From: Laceyella putida
GTDB taxonomy: Bacteria; Bacillota; Bacilli; Thermoactinomycetales; Thermoactinomycetaceae
Length of the DNA: 64,000 nt
NCBI RefSeq assembly: GCF_042665195.1
Contig: NZ_JBHTBW010000021.1
Span: 1-64,000 of the forward strand
Direction: 5' to 3'
Below, one piece after another: positions 1 to 8,039 of this stretch (its first letter is position 1; each line of letters starts with the position of its first letter). The notes under the pieces are model-generated. The model was given only the letters and a program-made list of their open reading frames with translations, did no database searches and was not told where the DNA came from. The translations under genes and the position numbers were made by a program.

Positions 1-97
1 TGAGCCGTTTTGGTTCCAAAAACTGTAGAATAATCATTTTTAAGTAATCTTTCTGCATCAGTCTCTTTGGGGGCTCCTTTTTTGAAGGGGATATATC

Positions 98-1291
98 TTA
101 TTGGGCGACTGAATTGTGGATAAATCCAGTGCGCCCATCTTTTAACTTCACAATAAACCATTCGCCGTTTGTCCCTGTTTTTTCTAATTTCGTCCCTTTG
201 GCCACACGCATGATGATGGTGGCTTTTTGCGATGGGGCATTGCGGATGTTGGCCAGGTTCACTGTTACGGTCACCATTTGCGGCTGCGCCGGTGTTGAAG
301 GAGTGGCCAATTTGGCTACTGATTTATGGACATAGGCCGTGTATCCAGTCGTCAATTGCACACGGAACCAATCCTTATTCTCACCCGTCAAGGTGATTTT
401 CGTCCCTTGCTGCACTTTTTGCACAATCGGGGCGCTCAGCGAAGGCGTGGAACGGATGTTGACCACACTCTCGGTCGTCACGATGGTTCCGCTTTTAGGA
501 GTAAACGAGGCTACGGGTGAATTCCCTGTTTGGCCGGAAACTTTGGTTACGGTCGAATTGTGAATGTACCCGATTTTTCCGTTTTCCAATTTCACTTGAT
601 ACCAATCTTTAACGAATCCTGTCAGTTCCAAGATTACGCCCGTTTTCTCCTGTTGGATGATGAAAGCACCAATCGATGGGCCGGTACGCACGTTGGCCAA
701 GTTTACGGTGACTTTTACTTTCCCTTGGGTCGGTTGTACAGCGAAAGAGGGGTCACCAGACCATTTGCCAGTGGAAGCTCCTTTATGTATCCATACAGGC
801 GTTCCTTCCGGAATGGTATTGTACAGTTCGATCAAATCTTCCTTTTTCATGCGCACACATCCACTGGAAGCGTGGGTCCCAATGGATTCGGGCTTATTGG
901 TGCCGTGAATTCCATAGGTGCGCCCGTTATCACCATTAACGCTCAAGCCCAACCACTTTTCGCCGAGCGGATTATTCGGATCGCCTCCGGGAATGTTTTT
1001 CCAACCCGGTTTGTTGATTTTGACGACCATCGTAAAGGTGCCTTCCGGAGTGAGTTCTTCTGTCCGGCCGGTAGCGACTGGATACGTTTGTTTCAGTTCG
1101 CCGTTTTTGTATAAGTGTAACTTGTTGTTTGTCTTATCGATTTCCACTTGATAGTTGGATGCGGCCCCAGCCGTCGTGTAAAAGAAACCGAAAGCGACCG
1201 TGATGGCGATCAGGGTCGGGACGAACCATTTAAGATGTCTAACCGTAGCTCTTCCCACCTGCGGGCCATATGACGAGCAGGTGGGTTTCAC
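98..1291 (-). CDS. Secreted L,D-transpeptidase with three SH3-type repeats (paralogue 1)
   Basis: Predicted cell-wall enzyme that would cross-link peptidoglycan through meso-diaminopimelate (3-3 links) outside the membrane. The 397-residue product has a basic N terminus and hydrophobic segment (about 21-43, ending near TTAGAAS), a YkuD catalytic domain (about 46-170) and three bacterial SH3 repeats (about 190-252, 268-330, 340-397) likely to bind wall. The catalytic signature is complete: His129 in GIHGTN, then HASSGCVRM with Cys145. The next gene upstream is a clear paralogue with the same architecture, so the pair probably arose by tandem duplication. The start is uncertain: the frame opens with GTG inside a strong Shine-Dalgarno-like AGAGAGGTGA, too close for normal initiation, and no in-frame ATG lies nearby. 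A 9-bp perfect stem lies within the first 15 codons. Confidence 0.85.
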   Translation of the reverse strand: MKPTCSSYGPQVGRATVRHLKWFVPTLIAITVAFGFFYTTAGAASNYQVEIDKTNNKLHLYKNGELKQTYPVATGRTEELTPEGTFTMVVKINKPGWKNIPGGDPNNPLGEKWLGLSVNGDNGRTYGIHGTNKPESIGTHASSGCVRMKKEDLIELYNTIPEGTPVWIHKGASTGKWSGDPSFAVQPTQGKVKVTVNLANVRTGPSIGAFIIQQEKTGVILELTGFVKDWYQVKLENGKIGYIHNSTVTKVSGQTGNSPVASFTPKSGTIVTTESVVNIRSTPSLSAPIVQKVQQGTKITLTGENKDWFRVQLTTGYTAYVHKSVAKLATPSTPAQPQMVTVTVNLANIRNAPSQKATIIMRVAKGTKLEKTGTNGEWFIVKLKDGRTGFIHNSVAQ

Positions 1292-1450
1292 CTCTCTTTA
1301 TGATATTTTTAATTATATTTTTGATTTTGCTTCATTTTTAGCTTATTTTGAAAAGAAATGTATGGTTTCCCCTTCAAACATTCATCAAAAATAAGCAATA
1401 ACAGGTTTTTCTTTTTTACTATACAAGGAAAACGGATCGGACGGAATATT

Positions 1451-1468
1451 ATATTTTAGCTAAAATAT
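1451..1468. repeat. 18-bp perfect AT-rich palindrome between the two transpeptidase genes
   Basis: ATATTTTAG is followed directly by its reverse complement. It lies about 160 bp upstream of the first transpeptidase start and just beyond the terminator of the second. It could be a dimeric-regulator operator or part of an AT-rich promoter; nothing in the sequence decides this. Confidence 0.4.
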
Positions 1469-1488
1469 GAATTATTATTTAACAAAAT

Positions 1489-1509
1489 ATGGCGCCGAAT
1501 GAGCGCCAT
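1489..1509 (-). terminator. Terminator of the upstream transpeptidase gene
   Basis: A 7-bp stem (ATGGCGC / GCGCCAT) with a 7-nt loop starts 25 nt after the stop of the 1535-2680 gene and runs into ATTTTGTT in the direction of transcription. It separates the two transpeptidase genes into two transcripts. Confidence 0.6.
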
Positions 1510-1534
1510 AAAGTGAACCGCCGCGATATGAACA

Positions 1535-2680
1535 TTAAGAGACGCAGGACTGATGAATATAGGCTGTCGATCCGCTCTTTAAGCGGATTTGCACCCATTC
1601 GCCGGACACTCCCGTTTTCGTCAGAACGGTTCCCTTGCTTACGCGTTGGAGAACCTTGCCGGAAAAGGAAGGGGTGGAACGGATATTGGCCAGGTTAACG
1701 GTCACTTTCACCGTGGAGGCGGAAGCGGTTGTTTTCTTGGCTACGGTATGGTGCAGGTAAGCCGTGGATCCATTCTGCAATTTGATGCGAAACCATTCGC
1801 TGCTGATCCCGGTCAGAGTGAATTTGGCGCCTTGTTTCGCTTTGGTTATGACCGAAGCGTTTAAGCTTGGTGCAGACCGAACATTAGCAACTGAAGCGGT
1901 AACGACCACCTGTCCGCTAGCGGGTATAACACTAGAGGGAGGTGTGGTGGACCCCCCGGCTGAGTATTGGATGTATGGACTATGAACAAAAGCGAGACGG
2001 CCATTGGAAAGTTTCAACTGATACCAATCGCCGGAAATGCCCGTTACCGGCAAGCGGGTTCCTTTATTTAGCGTTTGGATGACAAACGAACCGGTAGAAG
2101 GGCCCGTACGGGCGTTGACATTGCTGGCGGTGATGGTGGCTGTGCCCGATTTGGGTTTGAGGCCGACCCGACTGTCGCCGCGCCATTTATTGTTGCTTGC
2201 GCCGCTATGAATCCAGACGGGGGTGCCTTCATAAATCGTGTTGTACAGTTCGATGACATCTTTGTTGTACATCCGCACACAACCACTGGAGGCGTGCGTT
2301 CCGATCGATTTGGGATTATTCGTCCCGTGAATGCCATAGGTGCGTCCACGGTCACCGCGAACGCTGAGACCATTCCAACGTTCGCCGAGAGGATTGTCCG
2401 GATGGCCCCCCGGGATGTTTTTCCAACCGGGCTTGTTGATCTTGACCACTATCGGCCAGGTTCCTTCCGGCGTGAGATCATTGGTGCGCCCGGTGGCGAC
2501 GGGATATACTTTGCTTACGCTTCCATTTTTGTAAAGATACAGCTTATTGGTTTTTTTGTTGATTTCTATTTTGTAGTCAACAGAAGCGGCGTAACTGTGC
2601 TGTGGAATAATGAATGTTGCCAACAGGGCGATCATGACAAGCAAACTCGTGCTGATAAATGTTTTTCTATTAAACAACAT
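1535..2680 (-). CDS. Secreted L,D-transpeptidase with three SH3-type repeats (paralogue 2)
   Basis: Second YkuD-family L,D-transpeptidase, 381 residues, with a typical signal peptide (basic MLFNRK, hydrophobic core, cleavage near HSYAA), YkuD domain (about 33-160) with GIHGTN and HASSGCVRM (Cys134), then three SH3 repeats. It matches the neighbouring gene over the whole length, including the KPGWKNIPGG loop. The chosen ATG sits 4 nt after a GGGGGAGGGA ribosome binding site; an upstream in-frame ATG would add 25 residues before the signal peptide and has no good site. The AT-rich upstream region (2690-2830) probably holds its promoter. The substrate is inferred from the family; peptidoglycan 3-3 cross-linking or spore-wall modification are both possible. 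Confidence 0.88.
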   Translation of the reverse strand: MLFNRKTFISTSLLVMIALLATFIIPQHSYAASVDYKIEINKKTNKLYLYKNGSVSKVYPVATGRTNDLTPEGTWPIVVKINKPGWKNIPGGHPDNPLGERWNGLSVRGDRGRTYGIHGTNNPKSIGTHASSGCVRMYNKDVIELYNTIYEGTPVWIHSGASNNKWRGDSRVGLKPKSGTATITASNVNARTGPSTGSFVIQTLNKGTRLPVTGISGDWYQLKLSNGRLAFVHSPYIQYSAGGSTTPPSSVIPASGQVVVTASVANVRSAPSLNASVITKAKQGAKFTLTGISSEWFRIKLQNGSTAYLHHTVAKKTTASASTVKVTVNLANIRSTPSFSGKVLQRVSKGTVLTKTGVSGEWVQIRLKSGSTAYIHQSCVS

Positions 2681-2979
2681 ATTCCCTCCCCCTTTGGGAT
2701 GAAGAAGCGCGACGGGCAAATTTTGACAAATCTCTCTCCTTTGATCATACTCCATGTCTAATTCTCTGTGAAGACTATATAATCAAAATAATTTAAAAAT
2801 AAATGAAAGATCACTATATACATTATTTGAGTGCTCGCTGCGGTAAAATTGTAACGCTTTGATACAATAAAGACTGGAAGTTAAGAGAGGATTGATGGTA
2901 ACATCAATGTCATAACAGAGGGAAATCACTTAATTGAACAATGGTTCACCCAATCTGATCTTGGTGGGAGGGTTCATGG

Positions 2980-4119
2980 GTGTATAAGATGGTCTTATTT
3001 GATGTGGATGGTGTGTTTTTGAGCGAAGAGCGATGCTTTGATGCCTCGGCTCTTTCTGTATGGGAAATGCTCTATGCGCCCCATTTTCTTGATTTGCCCC
3101 AGGCTGAGCATCGTGTCCAACCGTCGGAGGAAGCCATTCGGTCCATTCGTGATCAGGTGTTTGATCACAACCGCGTGCTGGATTGGATGAAGACACGGGG
3201 ACTCAATTCCAATTGGGACATGGTATACCTTGCCTTTGCGGGGCAACTGCTCCTGTTGCTGAAACACTTGTATCCAACGCATCAGGCGGAAGTGCGGGCG
3301 TTTCTTGGCCAACCTATCACGGCTGAGGCCATTTCCCGGATCAAGTCATGGGCGGGCGAAGAGCGCAAACAGTTTGTGCCTGATTTCGCGAAGTTCCCAA
3401 CTTTGTTTGCCGGTAAGGATCAGCTGGATAAAATGGCCTTGCTCACTTACTTTAATGAACTGGCTTCCAACTGGTTTGGCGTGGAAGTGAACCAATTTTC
3501 ACGCAACAGCGCCCTGTGGGAATGCGGTTATTCCGTATATCAAGAATGGTATTTGGGGGATGAGTTGTATAAACGTATCGAAAAGAATGAGGTGCGGATG
3601 CCCGGAAAAACGGGATTTCTGCAAAACGAGATTCCCATCGCCGCCCCTGAACAGATGGGCCGGATGCTGAAAAGTCTTAAGGCCAAAGGGGTAACCGTGG
3701 GAATCGGTACAGGTCGCACCTTTGTCGAGACGGAAGTGCCGCTGAAGGAGCTGGGGTTGTTTGAACTGTTTGATCAGCCGCATGTGGCAACGGCAACGGA
3801 CGTGATCGCCGCGGAGGAAACCTATCCCGGACGGGCGCCGTTGGGCAAACCGGAACCGTATACCTATATCAAAGCGTACTTGGGGAAAGACTCCACCGCG
3901 GAAGAGTGCTTGAACTTTGCGTTGCCACTGGCTGATGGGGCGGAGATTTTGATTGTGGGTGATTCCGTTGCCGATTACCTGGCCGCCAAAAAAATGGGCT
4001 GCGCCTTCGCGGCCACTTTAACCGGCTTGACGGGGCAAGCGGCGCGGGAAAAATTTGTGCAACTGAAAGCCGATTATATCTTGAACGATGTGACGGAGTT
4101 GACGAAAATTTTCGACTGA
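2980..4119 (+). CDS. HAD-superfamily hydrolase
   Basis: Cytoplasmic haloacid-dehalogenase-type hydrolase, 379 residues, with all four motifs in order: DVDGV near the N terminus (nucleophile Asp), GTGRT (motif II), a Lys in GKPEP (motif III) and GDSVADYLAA (motif IV acidic pair). A long insertion between motifs I and II (about residues 15-235) forms a large alpha-helical cap, which sets it apart from small phosphatases such as phosphoglycolate phosphatase. The physiological substrate cannot be read from sequence; phosphate-ester hydrolysis is the default inference. The GTG start is preceded at 8 nt by GGGAGGG. It is monocistronic between the transpeptidases and sodA. Confidence 0.75.
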   Translation: MYKMVLFDVDGVFLSEERCFDASALSVWEMLYAPHFLDLPQAEHRVQPSEEAIRSIRDQVFDHNRVLDWMKTRGLNSNWDMVYLAFAGQLLLLLKHLYPTHQAEVRAFLGQPITAEAISRIKSWAGEERKQFVPDFAKFPTLFAGKDQLDKMALLTYFNELASNWFGVEVNQFSRNSALWECGYSVYQEWYLGDELYKRIEKNEVRMPGKTGFLQNEIPIAAPEQMGRMLKSLKAKGVTVGIGTGRTFVETEVPLKELGLFELFDQPHVATATDVIAAEETYPGRAPLGKPEPYTYIKAYLGKDSTAEECLNFALPLADGAEILIVGDSVADYLAAKKMGCAFAATLTGLTGQAAREKFVQLKADYILNDVTELTKIFD

Positions 4120-4143
4120 GGCGCAAGTTTTTAGGCGACTTCG

Positions 4144-4173
4144 TTGACTAACATTATGAGTTTTTTGCATAAT
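4144..4173 (+). promoter_or_regulatory. Probable sigma-A promoter of the superoxide dismutase gene
   Basis: TTGACT (4144-4149), 18-bp spacer, CATAAT (4168-4173). It would give a 5' leader of about 60 nt before the sodA start. Confidence 0.55.
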
Positions 4174-4185
4174 AAAAAAGGGTAA

Positions 4186-4234
4186 CCTATGTTGACAGCT
4201 CTTAGTTCAACCATTGACATATTTACATAGGAGG
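4186..4234 (+). promoter_or_regulatory. sodA 5' leader that can pair with the ribosome binding site
   Basis: CCTATGT (4186-4192) is an exact complement of ACATAGG (4225-4231), whose end overlaps the AGGAGG of sodA (4229-4234). A second possible stem (GTTGA 4191-4195 with TCAAC 4207-4211) overlaps the left arm. The two folds are partly exclusive, so the leader could modulate translation. A second TTGACA at 4192-4197 lies inside it. Confidence 0.35.
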
Positions 4235-4241
4235 TTTCACA

Positions 4242-4853
4242 ATGGCAAAATTCGAATTACCGGCACTGCCATACGCTTTTGATGCATTGGAACCGCATAT
4301 TGATGCGCAGACGATGGAGATTCATCATGACCGTCACCATGCGACGTATGTTAACAACCTGAACGCGGCACTCGAAGGGCATGAAGTGAGCGCTGCATCC
4401 GTGGAAGAATTGATCTCCGACCTCAATGCTTTGCCAGAAAGCATTCGTACGGCTGTTCGCAACAACGGTGGGGGCCATGCAAACCACACCCTCTTCTGGG
4501 AAATCTTGAGCCCCAATGGCGGCGGTGAGCCAACCGGTGAAGTGGGTCAGGCGATTGCAGACACCTTCGGCAGCTTTGATGCCTTCAAACAACAATTTAC
4601 CGATGCGGCAGTGAAACGCTTCGGTAGCGGTTGGGCATGGTTGGTTGTGAAAAATGGCAAATTGGAAGTGACCAGCACCCCCAACCAAGACAGCCCATTA
4701 ATGGAAGGCGCTACCCCCATCCTGGGCCTGGACGTGTGGGAGCACGCTTACTACCTCAAATACCAAAACAAACGCCCAGCTTATATCGACGCTTTCTGGA
4801 ACGTGGTAAACTGGGAGGAAGTGAACAAGCGTTATCTCGCAGCACGCGGATAA
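4242..4853 (+). CDS. sodA: Superoxide dismutase (Mn/Fe family, probably Mn)
   Basis: Cytoplasmic enzyme converting superoxide to oxygen and hydrogen peroxide. The 203 residues match the full length of the Fe/Mn family. Metal ligands are visible: a His in EIHHDRHH near residue 28, a His in GHANHTLFW near 82, and Asp and His in DVWEHAYY near 165-169. Features such as GGGHANHTLFW suit the Mn-type enzyme of Bacillales, although metal choice cannot be proved from sequence. ATG is 7 nt after TAGGAGG. It is a single-gene unit with its own promoter and a strong terminator just downstream. Confidence 0.95.
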   Translation: MAKFELPALPYAFDALEPHIDAQTMEIHHDRHHATYVNNLNAALEGHEVSAASVEELISDLNALPESIRTAVRNNGGGHANHTLFWEILSPNGGGEPTGEVGQAIADTFGSFDAFKQQFTDAAVKRFGSGWAWLVVKNGKLEVTSTPNQDSPLMEGATPILGLDVWEHAYYLKYQNKRPAYIDAFWNVVNWEEVNKRYLAARG

Positions 4854-4875
4854 TGACGGGGCCCTTGCCCTCAGA

Positions 4876-4908
4876 AGCACAACCTGACAAGCAGGTTGTG
4901 CTTTTTTT
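4876..4908 (+). terminator. Terminator of sodA
   Basis: An 11-bp perfect stem (AGCACAACCTG / CAGGTTGTGCT) with a 5-nt loop, followed by seven T. Confidence 0.9.
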
Positions 4909-5048
4909 GTTTGCCAGGGCTGACGGCATCATGTTCCAAACCTCATTTTTGTTGTGAAAGCAGTGATTTTAAGTTTGCAGGTGAAGGGGATGCGGTATAT
5001 ACCATAAGAGCATGTGGGCATTTTTGCGTGGGATAAGCAAAAAGTGTA

Positions 5049-5078
5049 GAATAAAAAAATGGTTTCACCCTCATATTT
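5049..5078 (+). promoter_or_regulatory. Candidate sigma-G promoter of the spore protein gene
   Basis: GAATA (5049-5053), 18-bp spacer, CATATTT (5072-5078). This fits the forespore sigma-G consensus (GMATR, 18 bp, CATnnTA) with one mismatch and lies just upstream of an alpha/beta SASP gene, a classical sigma-G target. There is no comparable sigma-A promoter nearby. Confidence 0.5.
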
Positions 5079-5121
5079 GGCTGCGTGCTATCGCAAACTA
5101 ATTTCACAGGAGGTGGGTGCA

Positions 5122-5403
5122 ATGGCACGCAGAAGAAAAAACAGGTTATTGATTCCAAATGCAAGACAGGAAATGGACTTGTTCAAGACGAATGTGATGA
5201 GCAAGGTATTGGGCACGAATATAACGAGCCCAGATGACGTAAGTATGGAAGTAGCCAAGCAACTGGATATTCCGCTTAAGGAGCAAGGGAATGGCGAGCT
5301 GAAAGCGGAAGACGCCGGCAAAATCGGCGGCGCCATCGGTGGAAATATGGTGAAAGAGCTGATCCGCATGGCGCAAAGTGCGATGGCGGACAAGCAAAAA
5401 TGA
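5122..5403 (+). CDS. Alpha/beta-type small acid-soluble spore protein
   Basis: Forespore protein that coats and protects spore DNA and is degraded at germination. The 93-residue product has a basic N terminus (MARRRKNR) and the two conserved family blocks: MEVAKQL, around the Glu/hydrophobic/Ala site usually cut by the germination protease GPR, and the C-terminal GGAIGGNMVKEL DNA-binding block. It is longer at the N terminus than typical 60-70-residue members. The start ATG is 8 nt after CACAGGAGG; an in-frame upstream ATG at 5059 has no such site. Single gene; no clear terminator follows. Confidence 0.88.
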   Translation: MARRRKNRLLIPNARQEMDLFKTNVMSKVLGTNITSPDDVSMEVAKQLDIPLKEQGNGELKAEDAGKIGGAIGGNMVKELIRMAQSAMADKQK

Positions 5404-5516
5404 CGGTTTGGCTTGTATTAATAGTCAGTTAAGATTAATTAAGAAATCATTAGATTTATAGATGCGGATGAAGCGCGAAGTATAATGGGGATAGATGGGT
5501 TAAGGAGGGGAGTGCC

Positions 5517-6641
5517 ATCGAACGCATACTCTTGCTTTCAATGGGATTTGGGACAGGCCACAACGCTGCGGCAAAAGCTTTGGCCAGCGAATTTAATAAA
5601 CAGCCAGCTGTTACGGCAGAAGTCGTCGATCTTCTGCAATTGATTCCAAACAGTTTTCATCCCCTGTTGCAATCTGGGTATCATGGCATGTTAAATAAAT
5701 TTCCGACCTTATACTATTATTTATATGATTGGACTCATCATAATAAAGTCATCCGGTATGTTTCCAGTGAAGTGATCGAAAAGATGGGCTGGTCCATTCG
5801 CAAAAAGCTGAATCAGCTGATCTGTGCGACGGAACCGACCAAAATCGTAACCACCCATCCGTTTGGTTTGCTCATGTGTCCAGGCAAATGCGAGCAGATT
5901 CCAACGGTGGGGGTCGTGACGGACTATGAGTTGCATCCCATTTGGCTCGCGCGGGTGCCGCATGTCCTGTGTGTCCCCAAAAGGTTGCCCAACCAGGATC
6001 AATTTGAGCGGATTCAGTGGAAAACGGGACTCACTTTGGTTGAAACGGGAATTCCGGTTCATCCGTCTTTTTATGAGTATGTCTCCAAACAAGAGGCCTG
6101 CCGTCGGTTGGGGTTGTCTTCCCATCGTCCGGTGGTTCTCATAATGGGCGGAGGTACCGGTCTAGGTCCATTAGAGCAGATTGTGAATGAGTTGCAAAGC
6201 TTAACCCATCTGCAGTTTGTCGTTTTGGCGGGCAAGAATCGGACGCTGCATGAACGGTTGACCCGGCAGTTTACCGCGCCGCATATACGGATTGAAGGGT
6301 TTCGAACCGATATCCCCTTATGGATGTCCGCGGCGGATCTATTGGTTACCAAACCGGGCGGATTGACGATTAGCGAAGCGATATCCAAACGGTTGCCCAT
6401 GCTGTTGTTTGAGGCCTTCCCAGGGCAGGAAGAAGCGAATCAACAGTATCTCCTGCATCACCGGGTGGCCATGATTACGCGTCCATCCACCATCCGCTTG
6501 CAAGTGGCCAAACTGTTCGATTCGCCGATCCAAGTGGGGCGGATGAAAGAGCGGTTTGAGTCGTTGATGTCGGTGGATGCCAGCAAACAAATCGTTAGAG
6601 AGACATTAAAAGCGAAAACCTCCATTTTACAGACTTTGTGA
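5517..6641 (+). CDS. Glycosyltransferase of the MGDG synthase / UgtP family (apparent AUC start)
   Basis: Membrane-associated GT28-type glycosyltransferase of the family that adds hexose from a UDP-sugar to diacylglycerol or a related acceptor. The N-terminal MGDG-synthase domain carries GFGTGHNAAAKAL, and the C-terminal domain carries GGGTGLG and TKPGGLTISEA, the nucleotide-sugar site. Start choice is odd: the family N terminus normally reads xxILLLSxGFGTGH, and the residues before SMGFGTGH here can only be reached by starting at ATC (5517), 8 nt after the AGGAGG at 5503-5508. The first conventional in-frame starts are TTG 5532 and ATG 5541, more than 20 nt from that site, and there is no in-frame ATG, GTG or TTG before 5517 within reach. 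The product is 374 residues from ATC. A TATAAT at 5481 may be its -10. Acceptor not determinable. Confidence 0.8.
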   Translation: MERILLLSMGFGTGHNAAAKALASEFNKQPAVTAEVVDLLQLIPNSFHPLLQSGYHGMLNKFPTLYYYLYDWTHHNKVIRYVSSEVIEKMGWSIRKKLNQLICATEPTKIVTTHPFGLLMCPGKCEQIPTVGVVTDYELHPIWLARVPHVLCVPKRLPNQDQFERIQWKTGLTLVETGIPVHPSFYEYVSKQEACRRLGLSSHRPVVLIMGGGTGLGPLEQIVNELQSLTHLQFVVLAGKNRTLHERLTRQFTAPHIRIEGFRTDIPLWMSAADLLVTKPGGLTISEAISKRLPMLLFEAFPGQEEANQQYLLHHRVAMITRPSTIRLQVAKLFDSPIQVGRMKERFESLMSVDASKQIVRETLKAKTSILQTL

Positions 6642-6660
6642 CGAAGTCTGTTTTTCTTTT
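6630..6660 (+). terminator. Terminator overlapping the stop of the glycosyltransferase gene
   Basis: CAGACTT (6630-6636) pairs with AAGTCTG (6644-6650); the loop includes the stop codon region, and TTTTTCTTTT follows. Confidence 0.8.
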
Positions 6661-6745
6661 TGCTCCGGCAACGCATGGGCGGGGTGAAACCGCTTGCTAA
6701 ATGGAGCGACCTTGGAATATTGTAAATGGAAGGAGGGAAATGCGG

Positions 6746-7753
6746 ATGAAGTTGGTTACCTATATGGTTAAAGCGGATGAACTCAATATTCAGGCACAGG
6801 ATGGAGTGTTGGCGCGTTTGGGTTGGGTGCGGGACGGCCATGTGATCGACGTCGGGTTGGCCCAGTCGTATTTGGAGATGAAGCAAAACCTCGTCTTTCC
6901 TTACCGTCTCGCCACGGATATGCTCACCTATCTGGAGCGGAGTGAATCGGAGCGCCACTTTTTGCAGCAGTTGGATTCCGCTTTGGGGCAGAGAGATTGG
7001 TTGAATTTGAAGGTGGAAGGGGAACCGGTTGCCTTAAGTTTAAAAGAGGTGGATCTGTTTTCGCCCCTTCCGTTGCCGACCAGTTTGCGCGATTTTTACG
7101 CGTTTGAGGCCCATGTTTTGACCTGCCGCCAAAAGCGGGGGTTGAAGATGGTGCCCGAATGGTATGAGATTCCCGTTTTTTATTTTTCCAACCATCGGGC
7201 CGTGGTTGGAACGGAGATGTCCCTAAAAAAACCGGCTTATACCGAACAATTGGATTATGAATTGGAAATCGCCTGCGTCATCGGCAAAAAAGGCAAAAAC
7301 ATCGCCCGGAGCGAGGCGCTTTCCCATATCGCAGGGTTCATGATCATGAATGATTGGAGTGCGCGGGATGTGCAACGGCAAGAAATGGCGGTCGGCCTCG
7401 GACCGGCGAAAGGAAAAGACTTTGCCACATCACTGGGCCCCTATTTGGTGACAACGGATGAGTTGGAGGATTGTCGCGAAGGTGAACACTGGGCACTGTC
7501 AATGAGCGCGCGTGTCAACGGAAAAGAGCTTTCCCGGGGGAATGTGAAGGATTTGCATTGGACCTTTGCGCAAATGATTGAACGGGCTTCGGCGGAGTGC
7601 GAACTGGTCCCCGGGGATGTCATCGGGTCGGGAACGGTTGGCACGGGTTGCCTGTTGGAATTGGGCGAGGAGATCCATCCTTATCTGCAGCCGGGCGATG
7701 TGGTGGAACTGGAGATAGAACGGTTGGGCATATTGCGCAATCGGATCATATAG
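6746..7753 (+). CDS. Fumarylacetoacetate hydrolase family protein
   Basis: Cytoplasmic FAH-superfamily enzyme of 335 residues, acting on an unknown beta-diketo or 2-oxo acid. It has an N-terminal extension domain (about 1-100) and the FAH fold, with metal-binding acidic residues in LDYELEIACVIG and NDWSARDVQ, followed by GPAKGKDFATSLGPY, which is common to this two-domain subgroup. Members of the family include fumarylacetoacetase and catechol-pathway hydrolases or decarboxylases, but no pathway genes adjoin, so the substrate is open. ATG is 8 nt after GGAGGG; two upstream in-frame ATGs lack proper spacing. Confidence 0.82.
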   Translation: MKLVTYMVKADELNIQAQDGVLARLGWVRDGHVIDVGLAQSYLEMKQNLVFPYRLATDMLTYLERSESERHFLQQLDSALGQRDWLNLKVEGEPVALSLKEVDLFSPLPLPTSLRDFYAFEAHVLTCRQKRGLKMVPEWYEIPVFYFSNHRAVVGTEMSLKKPAYTEQLDYELEIACVIGKKGKNIARSEALSHIAGFMIMNDWSARDVQRQEMAVGLGPAKGKDFATSLGPYLVTTDELEDCREGEHWALSMSARVNGKELSRGNVKDLHWTFAQMIERASAECELVPGDVIGSGTVGTGCLLELGEEIHPYLQPGDVVELEIERLGILRNRII

Positions 7754-7773
7754 GAAGTTGTCTCATTTCAATG

Positions 7774-7802
7774 TTGACAATATTCCTATATTGGACCATA
7801 AT
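7774..7802 (+). promoter_or_regulatory. Sigma-A promoter of the S-box/hom transcript
   Basis: Perfect TTGACA (7774-7779), 17-bp spacer, CATAAT (7797-7802), about 40 nt upstream of the riboswitch. Confidence 0.75.
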
Positions 7803-7844
7803 GTATTAAAATATCGGAAAATTGATATTAACAGTTTTTCTTTT

Positions 7845-7954
7845 CTTATCAAGAGCGGCGGAGGGACTGGCCCGATGAAGCCCGGCAACCTCGGTGTGTA
7901 TTTACCGGAAGGTGCCAAATCCTGCAGTGCATGTTGAAGGCACTGAGAGATAAG
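7845..7954 (+). promoter_or_regulatory. SAM-I (S-box) riboswitch
   Basis: This RNA binds S-adenosylmethionine and switches off transcription of the gene downstream. The conserved S-box parts are present in order: CTTATC (7845-7850) closing with GATAAG (7949-7954) as P1, the AAGAG and GGAGGGA stretch, CTGGCCCGATGAAGCCCGGCAACC with the kink-turn and P2 elements, a P3 hairpin, and the CACTGAGAG of J4/1. The P1 3' side precedes a strong terminator at 7977-8009. The controlled gene is homoserine dehydrogenase. Confidence 0.95.
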
Positions 7955-7976
7955 GGGAATGGTTTTGGCCGCGTGT

Positions 7977-8012
7977 AAAAACCCTCTTCTTATCCAGAAG
8001 AGGGTTTTTTAT
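7977..8012 (+). terminator. Expression-platform terminator of the S-box riboswitch
   Basis: A 14-bp perfect stem (7977-7990 with 7996-8009) and 5-nt loop, ending in a T run. It lies between the riboswitch and the hom ribosome binding site, so SAM binding would favour premature termination. Confidence 0.92.
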
Positions 8013-8039
8013 ATTTATTACCTATTTGGAGGGATTGGG

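Noticed and set aside
1..97. Possible short minus-strand frame beginning MQKDYLKMI at the window edge
   Set aside because: The AAGGAG upstream is too far (15 nt) and the frame is cut by the window; nothing supports a gene.
530..1114. Long plus-strand open frame opposite the first transpeptidase
   Set aside because: It is the antisense of a clear YkuD-SH3 gene, has no ribosome binding site and no recognisable family.
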